From: Xanthobacteraceae bacterium
GTDB lineage: Bacteria; Pseudomonadota; Alphaproteobacteria; Rhizobiales; Xanthobacteraceae
DNA length: 5,089 bases
Direction: 5' to 3'
Assembly: GCA_030037185.1 (NCBI GenBank)
Contig: JASHRR010000809.1
Location: forward strand, 1 to 5,089
Part shown: positions 1-5,089 of the stretch, piece after piece
How the letters are laid out: each line of letters begins with the position of its first letter
Numbering within the stretch: position 1 is the stretch's first letter
Made by a program: the position numbers and the translations under genes
The notes under the pieces: model-generated
Told to the model about the DNA's origin: nothing
What the model saw: the letters and a program-made list of their open reading frames with translations, nothing else
Database searches by the model: none

Positions 1-7
1 GCTTTGC

Positions 8-367
8 TTACGCAGCCGGCTTCGGCGCCGCGGCGGCCGCCTTGGCTTTGGCCTCGGCCATCGCCTTGCGCTCCTTGCGGGGAATTGCCCGCTCCGGATT
101 GTTCCGCGGCGGGCGCTGACGCAAGCCTGCGGCATCAAGGAAGCGCAGGATGCGATCGGACGGCGTTGCACCTTTGTCGAGCCAGCTTTTGGTCTTCGCG
201 AGATCGAATCTCAGCCGCTCGGCATTATCCTTCGGCAGCAGCGGATTGAAATAGCCGAGCCTCTCGATGAAGCGGCCGTCACGCGGCGACCGGCTGTCCG
301 CCACCACGATGTGATAGACGGGTCGTTTCTTGGTGCCGGCGCGGGCCATCCTGATCTTCAGAGGCAT
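8..367 (-). CDS. rpsP: 30S ribosomal protein S16
   Basis: Small-subunit ribosomal protein that binds 16S rRNA and supports 30S assembly. The 119-residue product begins [20 protein letters not shown], the typical bacterial S16 opening. It continues with [26 protein letters not shown] sequence (about residues 21-42) and ends its core near residue 82 with [13 protein letters not shown]. The rest (83-119) is a basic, Ala/Lys-rich tail of the kind common in alphaproteobacteria; it makes the protein longer than the roughly 80-residue minimal S16. The frame stays open upstream for 96 more codons, but those overlap ffh in another frame and do not look like S16. The ATG at 367 has an AAAGGA Shine-Dalgarno (375-380) seven bases upstream, which settles the start. 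It lies 55 bases after the ffh stop on the same strand, so co-transcription with ffh is likely. rimM would be expected just beyond the window edge. Identification is very secure. Confidence 0.97.
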   Translation of the reverse strand: MPLKIRMARAGTKKRPVYHIVVADSRSPRDGRFIERLGYFNPLLPKDNAERLRFDLAKTKSWLDKGATPSDRILRFLDAAGLRQRPPRNNPERAIPRKERKAMAEAKAKAAAAAPKPAA

Positions 368-392
368 TCCAAAATCCTTTCGTTTAAGTGAT

Positions 393-423
393 CGCCCCGC
401 CGCGAAGGGGCGCAGGGCGGGGC
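393..423 (-). other. Alternative stem-loops between ffh and rpsP
   Basis: Two overlapping inverted repeats can be read directly. CGCCCC (393-398) pairs with GGGGCG (407-412) around an 8-base loop. GCCCCGCC (394-401) pairs with GGCGGGGC (416-423) around a 14-base loop; this stem reaches into the ffh stop codon. Both use the 394-398 arm, so only one can form at a time in the ffh-rpsP transcript. No U-tract follows in the direction of transcription (the RNA continues GAUCACUUAAACG), so it does not look like a standard intrinsic terminator. It could be a partial attenuator, an RNA processing or stability element, or a by-product of high GC. Confidence 0.4.
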
Positions 424-1967
424 TATTTCTTCTTGCCAAAGCCCGGCACGCCGCCGAGGCCCGGCAATCCGGGTTTGCGGGGGCCACCGAGCCCGGGCAG
501 GCCACCCGGCAGGCCGGGAAACGGCGGGGGCGCCGGCATCCCGGGGGTCGGGAGCCTGTCGGGCCCTCCCGGCGGCACGTTTGCGGCAAGCTTTGCCATC
601 TGTTCCGGGCTCGGCATGCCGGCCCCCATCCCGAGCGCATTGGCAAGGCCGGCAAGCGGACCGCGCTTGGCGCCGCCCATCGCTTTCATCATGTCGGCCA
701 TGCCCCGGTGCATTTTGAGGAGCCTGTTGATTTCCTCAACCTTGGTGCCGGAGCCGGCAGCAATGCGTTTCTTGCGGCTCGCCTTGAGGATGTCGGGGCG
801 GTGCCGTTCCTCGGCCGTCATCGACTGGATAACGGCGACCTGGCGCTTGAGGATTTTGTCGTCGAGATTTGCCGCAGCGATCTGGTTCTTGAGCTTGGCG
901 ATGCCCGGCAGCATACCCATCAGGCCGCCCAACCCGCCCATCTTCTGCATCTGCTCAAGCTGCTCTTTGAGATCATTGAGGTCGAACGCACCCTTGCGCA
1001 TGCGTTCGGCGGTCCGCATCGCCTTTTCGGCATCGATGGTGGCGGCAGCCTTCTCGACCAGCGAGACGATATCGCCCATACCGAGGATGCGATCGGCAAT
1101 GCGGGCGGGATAGAAATCCTCCAAGGCATCGAGCTTTTCGCCGGTGCCGATCAGCTTGATGGGCTTGCCGGTGACGGCCCGCATCGACAGCGCCGCGCCG
1201 CCGCGTCCATCACCATCGACCCGCGTGAGGACAATGCCGGTGAGGCCGACCCGTTGGTCGAAGGCCCGCGCCAGATTGACGGCATCCTGACCGGTGAGGC
1301 TGTCGGCGACGAGCAGCACCTCATGGGGGGAAGTCGCCGCTTTGACCTCGGCGGCCTCCGTCATCATAGCCTCGTCGAGCGTGGTTCGGCCCGCCGTGTC
1401 GAGCAGCACAACGTCATAGCCGCCGAGGCGGCCAGCCTCGATGGCGCGCCGGGCGATCTGGACTGGCGTTTGCCCCGGAACGATCGGCAGCGTGTTGACC
1501 GCGACCTGCTGGCCCAGCACCGCCAGCTGTTCCATTGCGGCCGGACGGCGGACGTCGAGCGAGGCCATCAGGGCCTTGCGCCGCATTTGCTCACTAAGGC
1601 GGCGGGCAATCTTGGCGGCCGTGGTGGTCTTGCCGGATCCTTGCAGACCGACCAGCATGATCGGAACCGGCGCAGGCGCGTTAAGATCGATGGGGTCTGC
1701 GCCACCTCCCAGCGTCTCGATCAGCTGGTCGTGAACGATCTTCACCACCATCTGGCCGGGGGTGACCGACTTCACCACCTCGACGCCGACGGCGCGCTGA
1801 CGCAGCTTATCGATAAACGTTCGCACCACATCAAGGGCGACGTCGGCCTCCAGCAAGGCGCGGCGCACCTCACGGGCGGCCGCATCGACGTCGGCGGCCG
1901 TGAGGGCGCCCCGGCGGGTCAGCCGGTCAAGAATGCCGGACAGTTTGTCGGACAGACCATCGAACAT
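423..1967 (-). CDS. ffh: Signal recognition particle protein Ffh (SRP54 GTPase)
   Basis: Protein subunit of the bacterial SRP. With 4.5S RNA it binds signal sequences of nascent inner-membrane proteins and delivers ribosomes to FtsY in a GTP-dependent step. Numbered from MFDGLS, the 514 residues show a helical N domain (1-~95), P-loop [10 protein letters not shown] (107-116), DVRRPAA (138-144), G3 DTAGR (190-194), G4 TRVD (248-251) followed by [10 protein letters not shown], and GTGEK (274-278). The Met-rich M domain (~300-430) has the finger loop [12 protein letters not shown] and the RNA-binding helix region near [14 protein letters not shown] (397-410). A Pro/Gly tail (~465-514) ends in KKK. 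TRVD replaces the TKxD of E. coli; I recall this as usual in alphaproteobacteria. Start choice: an in-frame TTG at 1979 would add MVFG, but MF is the normal family N-terminus. Neither start has a strong Shine-Dalgarno; GGCGGA sits too near the TTG and too far from the ATG. rpsP follows downstream. Confidence 0.97.
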   Translation of the reverse strand: MFDGLSDKLSGILDRLTRRGALTAADVDAAAREVRRALLEADVALDVVRTFIDKLRQRAVGVEVVKSVTPGQMVVKIVHDQLIETLGGGADPIDLNAPAPVPIMLVGLQGSGKTTTAAKIARRLSEQMRRKALMASLDVRRPAAMEQLAVLGQQVAVNTLPIVPGQTPVQIARRAIEAGRLGGYDVVLLDTAGRTTLDEAMMTEAAEVKAATSPHEVLLVADSLTGQDAVNLARAFDQRVGLTGIVLTRVDGDGRGGAALSMRAVTGKPIKLIGTGEKLDALEDFYPARIADRILGMGDIVSLVEKAAATIDAEKAMRTAERMRKGAFDLNDLKEQLEQMQKMGGLGGLMGMLPGIAKLKNQIAAANLDDKILKRQVAVIQSMTAEERHRPDILKASRKKRIAAGSGTKVEEINRLLKMHRGMADMMKAMGGAKRGPLAGLANALGMGAGMPSPEQMAKLAANVPPGGPDRLPTPGMPAPPPFPGLPGGLPGLGGPRKPGLPGLGGVPGFGKKK

Positions 1968-1983
1968 GCCAAATACCAAATTC

Positions 1984-2037
1984 CGCCCGAGGGCGCACAG
2001 CGCTGTCGGGCGTTGACCTCCGGCCTCATTGGGCCGG
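1984..2037 (-). promoter_or_regulatory. Structured leader upstream of ffh
   Basis: Two inverted repeats lie in the stretch that would be the ffh 5' UTR. CGCCCGA (1984-1990) pairs with TCGGGCG (2006-2012) around a 15-base loop, which itself contains most of the perfect 10-base palindrome ACAGCGCTGT (1997-2006). Further upstream CCGGCC (2020-2025) pairs with GGCCGG (2032-2037) around a 6-base loop. The first stem ends 16 bases before the ffh ATG and includes most of the only purine-rich candidate Shine-Dalgarno, GGGCGGA. A role in controlling ffh translation is an inference. In DNA of this GC content, short GC stems also arise by chance. Confidence 0.35.
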
Positions 2038-2075
2038 GCGGCGGATCACGCGGGCTCTTTCAAGTACCGGGCACA

Positions 2076-2102
2076 CTTATGACCCGCCACCCTTAAAGTC
2101 AA
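2076..2102 (-). promoter_or_regulatory. Putative ffh-rpsP promoter
   Basis: On the minus strand, TTGACT (2102-2097) is a five-of-six match to the sigma-70 -35 box TTGACA. After 15 bases comes CATAAG (2081-2076), a four-of-six match to TATAAT. The spacer is slightly short and the -10 is weak, as is often seen in alphaproteobacteria. It lies in the 140-base gap upstream of ffh and would give a leader of about 100 bases. The alternative is read-through from the 85-aa gene upstream. Confidence 0.4.
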
Positions 2103-2119
2103 CCGGATCGCCGTGCTCG

Positions 2120-2377
2120 CTACTGGAGGTTCGAGCCAAATTCACCGAGCCAGCTCTCTTTGACTTCTGCCTCGACACGCTCCAGGATCGATACGACCCG
2201 GCCAACGCGGCCGGGCGGCACTTTTCCTGGCCTTTTCGCTGCCCGGTCCTTGGCGTAGAAATGGCAGGCCTCCACCAGTTCATCATGGTCGACGCCGGTT
2301 GCAATGATTTCGGCCACCGTCGCGTCGTCGAGCGGGTGGACGGCAGCCAAAACCTCGTCGCGGGTCAATTCCGACAT
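2120..2377 (-). CDS. Conserved hypothetical protein, 85 aa
   Basis: A small protein whose function I cannot assign. The N-terminal half (MSELTRDEVLAAV, then DDATVAEIIATG at about residues 17-28 and HDELVEA at 31-37) is acidic and predicted helical by eye. A basic stretch follows (DRAAKRPGK, 44-52), then PPGRVGRVVSILERVEAEV (54-72) and an aromatic-tipped end, SWLGEFGSNLQ. There is no signal peptide, membrane segment or cysteine metal motif. It resembles short uncharacterised proteins I recall from Bradyrhizobium-type genomes with the same MSELTRDEVLAAV opening; that is memory, not a search. The start is well supported: GGAGG sits 9 bases before the ATG at 2377. It is flanked by the GyrI-like gene 129 bases upstream and ffh downstream on the same strand, each separated by a gap large enough for its own promoter. 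I saw no convincing promoter or terminator in 2378-2506. Confidence 0.8.
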   Translation of the reverse strand: MSELTRDEVLAAVHPLDDATVAEIIATGVDHDELVEACHFYAKDRAAKRPGKVPPGRVGRVVSILERVEAEVKESWLGEFGSNLQ

Positions 2378-2506
2378 TTGTCGTTTCCTCCACCTCTGAT
2401 CAGGTCAAATCCGTATGCGCAGCTTAGCCGTTGCGGGCGATGCCATTCATTGACGGCGATCAACCCGCATAGCGTTGGCAGGCAAGGGGCGTGCGGGGCA
2501 GCGCAG

Positions 2507-3085
2507 TCACTTGAGCGGCACGTAGATTTCAACCACGAGGTCGTCCTCAGGCGTCGTGACCGGGTCTTTCATGTACTGCTCGACGAACAGGTCCTTGGCT
2601 TCGAGATTCTTTTCCTCAAGATGGTGGGCGATCGCCTCATAGGTCGTGTCCATCTCGTCATAGGAGCCGCGGTGAACGAACTTGAGCGCGGTGCCGGCCG
2701 GCGACTTGCCGACCTTGATATCGCTCCGCGGCGGCGACGCCGGGGCGCGCGCGACCGGCACAGCCGCCTGGAATTCAAACCCGGTATCGCTGGTCGCCGT
2801 ATAAATTGTCATCGGCGCACCGTCGGGCTTGGCGCCAAGTTTATCCATTGCGTCGTAAACCGATTTGAACGCCTCGACGATGGTTTCAAACGCAGAGTCC
2901 CACGCACCCGAACCCTGATAATAGACGATCGTCCTGGCGGTCATCGTCACCTGTTCGCCGAACGGATCATCCGGCAGGACGGTGATCACAGGTGTCGGCA
3001 CGGGGTTAGGTGTCTGCGCGAGAGCACCCGGCACACCTGACAAGGCAACCGCGATTGAGAGCAAGAGAGTTCGCCAAGCGGCCAT
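2507..3085 (-). CDS. Exported GyrI-like / effector-binding domain protein
   Basis: A 192-residue protein with a Sec-type signal peptide: basic MAAWR, hydrophobic core TLLLSIAVALSGVPG, and an ALA|Q signal peptidase I site near residue 23. A Pro-rich linker (25-38) leads into a GyrI-like small-molecule-binding domain (about 45-192), the ligand-binding fold also found at the C-terminus of AraC/MerR regulators such as Rob and BmrR. Supporting segments are RTIVYYQGSGAWDSAF (51-66), TIYTATSDTGFEFQAAVPV (93-111), ALKFVHRGSYDEMDTTYEAI (133-152) and the closing LVVEIYVPLK. There is no DNA-binding domain, so it is probably a periplasmic binder rather than a regulator; the ligand is unknown. The start was set at the ATG at 3085 because AAGGAGG (3091-3097) lies five bases upstream and the signal peptide begins there; the frame is open to an ATG at 3151, which would add 22 residues that are not signal-like. 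It is divergent from dapF. Confidence 0.85.
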   Translation of the reverse strand: MAAWRTLLLSIAVALSGVPGALAQTPNPVPTPVITVLPDDPFGEQVTMTARTIVYYQGSGAWDSAFETIVEAFKSVYDAMDKLGAKPDGAPMTIYTATSDTGFEFQAAVPVARAPASPPRSDIKVGKSPAGTALKFVHRGSYDEMDTTYEAIAHHLEEKNLEAKDLFVEQYMKDPVTTPEDDLVVEIYVPLK

Positions 3086-3090
3086 TGAAG

Positions 3091-3097
3091 CCTCCTT
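3091..3097 (-). promoter_or_regulatory. Strong ribosome binding site of the GyrI-like gene
   Basis: AAGGAGG on the minus strand, five bases before the ATG at 3085. It is a near-perfect anti-Shine-Dalgarno match and decides the start against the upstream in-frame ATG at 3151. One base further upstream begins a 10-bp hairpin, so access to this site may depend on that structure. Confidence 0.85.
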
Positions 3098-3098
3098 G

Positions 3099-3125
3099 CA
3101 GGCCGGCTTTCGGTCAGCCGGCCTG
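3099..3125. repeat. Perfect 10-bp inverted repeat in divergent intergenic region
   Basis: CAGGCCGGCT (3099-3108) is followed after the 7-base loop TTCGGTC by its exact reverse complement AGCCGGCCTG (3116-3125). In leftward RNA it makes a ten-pair, mostly GC stem that ends one base before the AAGGAGG of the GyrI-like gene. It could be an RNA structure in that leader or, as DNA, a dyad for a regulator acting on either divergent unit. No U-tract follows on either strand, so it is not a clear terminator. Confidence 0.6.
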
Positions 3126-3170
3126 TTCATGATCGGCCGTACCGACACCACTTAAAGACATGACGTCGGC

Positions 3171-3199
3171 TGGCCATTAAACTGGCACGACCTTATAAC
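3171..3199 (+). promoter_or_regulatory. Putative dapF-mtaB promoter
   Basis: TATAAC (3194-3199) matches the sigma-70 -10 box at five of six positions. Exactly 17 bases upstream is TGGCCA (3171-3176), a four-of-six match to TTGACA. Transcription would start near 3205-3207, about 20 bases before the dapF ATG at 3226. The AT-rich -10 stands out from GC-rich surroundings and the spacing is ideal. The weak -35 is the main doubt. Confidence 0.5.
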
Positions 3200-3225
3200 C
3201 GGAAACATGGCGGCGGATTGAGGGC

Positions 3226-4098
3226 ATGGGTGTGTTATCCAGCTATTCCTTTGTAAAGATGAACGGTCTCGGCAACGCGATCGTGGTTGTCGATATGCGG
3301 CCAAACCCCGATCAGATCACCGCCGCTGATGCGCGTTCGGCTGCCGCCGGGGTTCCGTACGACCAGTTGATGGCAATTTATCCGCCGCGCACGGGCGATG
3401 CCGATGCCCTTGTGCGCATTTTCAACAATGACGGCTCCGAGGCCGGCGCCTGCGGCAACGGCATGCGCTGCGTGGCCGATATTTTGTTCAAGCAAAGCCG
3501 CAAGACCTCGCTCGCGCTGGAAACACGGGCCGGGCTGTTGCAATGCTGGCAGGGCGAGACGCCGCTGACCTGCACGGTCGACATGGGACAGCCGCGGTTT
3601 GGATGGGATGAAATTCCTCTAGCCAAGCGATTCCCCGATACCCGCACAATCGACCTCACCGTCGGGCCGGCCAATCGCCCCGTCCTGCATTCGCCCTCGG
3701 TTGCCAATATGGGCAACCCGCATGCGGTTTTCTGGGTCGATGATATTGACACATGCGATCTGGGCGAGGTCGGGCCACAGCTGGAGGGCCATCCGATATT
3801 CCCCGATCGCGCGAACATCTCGCTCGCCCAGGTTGTTTCGCGCGACTATCTGATTGTGCGGACCTGGGAGCGCGGCGCCGGCCTGACGCGGGCCTGCGGC
3901 TCTGCGGCTTGCGCGGCGGTGGTATGCGCCTCTCGCATTGAGCGGGCCAACCGCAAGGCGATGGTCAGATTGCCGGGCGGCGAACTCGCCATCGAATGGC
4001 GCATGGACGATCATGTGCTGATGACCGGGCCCGTGGAATATGAGTTCGCGGGCCGTTTTGATCCAGCGCTGTTTGCGACCGCGGAGCCCGCGCGATGA
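3226..4098 (+). CDS. dapF: Diaminopimelate epimerase
   Basis: Cytoplasmic, cofactor-independent racemase that converts LL-2,6-diaminopimelate to the meso form, the direct precursor of lysine and a cross-linking residue of peptidoglycan. The 290-residue protein is about the usual length and has the two pseudo-symmetrical halves. The first carries KMNGLGN (11-17) and FNNDGSEAGACGNGMRC (66-82) with catalytic Cys76. The second carries SVANMGNPHAVFW (158-170) and TWERGAGLTRACGSAACA (213-230) with catalytic Cys224. Both thiols and the substrate-binding NN, GN and ERG residues are intact, so the enzyme should be active. GNAIVVVD has Ala where I recall Glu or Asp in relatives, a minor change. The ATG at 3226 has GGCGGA (3212-3217) eight bases upstream; GAGGG at 3220-3224 is too close to serve. 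It is the first gene of a rightward unit; its TGA overlaps the mtaB ATG. The annotation is very secure. Confidence 0.97.
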   Translation: MGVLSSYSFVKMNGLGNAIVVVDMRPNPDQITAADARSAAAGVPYDQLMAIYPPRTGDADALVRIFNNDGSEAGACGNGMRCVADILFKQSRKTSLALETRAGLLQCWQGETPLTCTVDMGQPRFGWDEIPLAKRFPDTRTIDLTVGPANRPVLHSPSVANMGNPHAVFWVDDIDTCDLGEVGPQLEGHPIFPDRANISLAQVVSRDYLIVRTWERGAGLTRACGSAACAAVVCASRIERANRKAMVRLPGGELAIEWRMDDHVLMTGPVEYEFAGRFDPALFATAEPAR

Positions 4099-5089
4099 GC
4101 ATCGACGTCGTCACCTTCGGGTGCCGCCTCAACACCTATGAATCCGAGGTGATACGCCGCAATGCGGCGGCGGCCGGTGTCGGCGGCCGCCAAGCGGGAG
4201 AGCAAGCGGGAGAGCAAGCGGGAGGGGTGGTGATTGTGAACACCTGCGCGGTGACGGCCGAAGCCGAACGCCAGGCGCGCCAAGCCATCCGCCGGCTCAA
4301 ACGCGAACGCCCGCAGGCGCGGATCGTCGTTACGGGATGCGCTGCGCAGACGAGCCCGGACCCGTTCGCCGCCATGGAGGAGGTTGACTGCGTCATCGGC
4401 AACGACGCCAAGATGCGCGTCGAGGCTTGGGCGCAAGCGCAAGCTATATTGGCCCGCACCCGCGATTTCGGCGTCGCTCGGCACGAAAAGATTGCTGTCA
4501 ACGACATCATGTCTGTGCATGAGACGGCCGCGCACCTGATCGAGGGTATCGAAGGGCGCGCCCGCGGCTACGTGCAGGTGCAGAACGGCTGCGATCATCG
4601 CTGCACGTTCTGTATCATCCCGTTCGGGCGGGGAAACTCCCGCTCAGTGCCGATGGGGGAGGTGGTCGAGCAGGTGCGCCGCCTGGTCAATAACGGGTAT
4701 CGTGAGGTCGTGCTCACCGGCGTCGATCTGACGAGCTACGGCAGCGACCTGCCCGGCGCGCCCAGGCTTGGCACCGTGGTGCGGCAGGTTCTCAAGCATG
4801 TGGGCGACCTCGAACGGCTGCGGCTGTCCTCTCTCGATTGCATCGAGATCGATGCGGGCCTGCTCGATGCGTTCGCGGCGGAGGAACGGCTGATGCCGCA
4901 CCTGCATCTGTCGCTGCAGGCCGGCGACGACCTGATCCTCAAGCGGATGAAGCGGCGCCATTCGCGCCAGGATGCCATCGCGCTCACCCGGGAACTCCGG
5001 CGGCGGCGCCCCGGTCTGGTACTCGGAGCCGATTTCATTGCTGGATTTCCGACCGAGACCGAGGACATGTTCCACCGTACGCTCGACTT
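4095..5089 (+). CDS. mtaB: tRNA t6A37 methylthiotransferase MtaB (partial, cut by window end)
   Basis: Radical-SAM enzyme of the MiaB/RimO family that converts t6A37 to ms2t6A37 in tRNAs reading ANN codons, which supports accurate decoding. The frame is open from the ATG at 4095 through the window end (331 codons visible). The N-terminal domain has the three cysteines expected to hold the auxiliary 4Fe-4S cluster: FGCRLN (Cys10), NTCAVT (Cys51) and TGCAAQ (Cys82). The radical-SAM motif is QNGCDHRCTFC (Cys166, Cys170, Cys173), followed by IIPFGRGNSRS. Later segments VLTGVDLTSYG (206-216), HLHLSLQAGDD (269-279), LKRMKRRH (282-289) and DFIAGFPTE (313-321) favour MtaB over MiaB or RimO. The C-terminal TRAM region is missing only because the window stops. 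A 12-bp tandem repeat adds a QAGE-rich insertion between Cys10 and Cys51. Its ATG overlaps the dapF stop (ATGA), with GGAG eight bases upstream, so translation is probably coupled to dapF. Confidence 0.95.
   Translation, partial: MSIDVVTFGCRLNTYESEVIRRNAAAAGVGGRQAGEQAGEQAGGVVIVNTCAVTAEAERQARQAIRRLKRERPQARIVVTGCAAQTSPDPFAAMEEVDCVIGNDAKMRVEAWAQAQAILARTRDFGVARHEKIAVNDIMSVHETAAHLIEGIEGRARGYVQVQNGCDHRCTFCIIPFGRGNSRSVPMGEVVEQVRRLVNNGYREVVLTGVDLTSYGSDLPGAPRLGTVVRQVLKHVGDLERLRLSSLDCIEIDAGLLDAFAAEERLMPHLHLSLQAGDDLILKRMKRRHSRQDAIALTRELRRRRPGLVLGADFIAGFPTETEDMFHRTLD
4191..4224 (+). repeat. 12-bp in-frame tandem repeat in mtaB
   Basis: CAAGCGGGAGAG occurs at 4191-4202 and again at 4203-4214, followed by ten bases of a third copy (4215-4224) that then runs into GG. 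The copies are identical. As 12 is a multiple of three, the frame is kept, giving QAGE-QAGE-QAG at MtaB residues 33-43, in a linker between two cluster-binding cysteines. Confidence 0.9.

Noticed and set aside
426..575. Pro/Gly-rich low-complexity Ffh tail as a frameshift or fusion
   Set aside because: The frame runs on smoothly from the M domain, and Pro/Gly/Leu tails ending in lysines are, as I recall, normal in alphaproteobacterial Ffh.
368..655. N-terminal extension of S16 by 96 codons
   Set aside because: The added residues overlap the ffh 3' end in another frame and do not resemble S16; AAAGGA sits correctly before the ATG at 367.
330..2096. 588-codon open frame on the plus strand across ffh
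   Set aside because: It is antisense to Ffh, whose motifs are unmistakable. The product is rich in His, Arg and Gly with no recognisable domain, typical of a shadow frame in GC-rich DNA.
2464..2497. Inverted repeat CCCGCA/TGCGGG after the GyrI-like stop, as a terminator
   Set aside because: Only six pairs around a 22-base loop and no following U-tract in the leftward RNA, so too weak to call.
2261..3040. 259-codon open frame on the plus strand across the GyrI-like gene
   Set aside because: It spans two minus-strand genes and the gap between them, has no credible ribosome binding site and no domain; the minus-strand reading has a signal peptide and strong ribosome binding site.
3176..3204. 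TTTAAT (3181-3176, minus strand) as the -10 box of the GyrI-like gene
   Set aside because: The -10 match is fair, but the sequence 17 bases upstream (TTCCGG) matches a -35 box poorly and overlaps the better dapF promoter candidate.
4011..4598. Minus-strand open frames opposite dapF and mtaB
   Set aside because: They are shadows of two genes with all catalytic and cluster motifs intact on the plus strand.
1..5089. CRISPR array, insertion sequence, defence system, tRNA or 4.5S RNA gene
   Set aside because: I found no spaced direct repeats, transposase, terminal repeats, cloverleaf or SRP RNA tetraloop stem; nearly all bases belong to recognised genes.

Overview
The window looks like a housekeeping segment of a high-GC alphaproteobacterial chromosome, most likely Hyphomicrobiales (Bradyrhizobium / Rhodopseudomonas / Xanthobacteraceae-like). 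This rests on remembered similarity, not on a search. The signs are the Ffh G4 motif written TRVD, the Pro/Gly-rich Ffh tail ending in lysines, the Ala/Lys-rich S16 tail, the DapF wording around both catalytic cysteines, and the ffh-rpsP and dapF-mtaB gene pairs.

Layout: four genes point left and two point right, away from a 140-bp divergent intergenic region (3086-3225). Leftward, in transcription order, are an exported GyrI-like domain protein (3085-2507), an 85-aa protein of unknown function (2377-2120), the signal recognition particle GTPase ffh (1967-423) and ribosomal protein S16 rpsP (367-8). The window ends 7 bases past the rpsP stop; rimM, trmD and rplS would be expected next. Rightward are dapF (3226-4098) and mtaB (from 4095, cut by the window end). 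These two overlap by ATGA and are clearly one operon.

Functions: ffh and rpsP serve co-translational membrane targeting and 30S assembly. dapF makes meso-diaminopimelate for lysine and peptidoglycan. mtaB methylthiolates t6A37 in ANN-decoding tRNAs. Translation is the common theme; the GyrI-like and 85-aa proteins are less understood accessories. No gap without a gene exceeds 141 bases.

No mobile element, CRISPR array, tRNA, rRNA or defence system was seen, and I found no evidence of a new multi-gene system. The points worth a second look are small: a 10-bp perfect hairpin against the ribosome binding site of the GyrI-like gene, structured leader DNA before ffh, two mutually exclusive stems between ffh and rpsP, a 12-bp tandem repeat adding QAGE units inside MtaB, a GyrI-like ligand-binding fold sent out of the cytoplasm, and a four-codon mini-ORF just before dapF.
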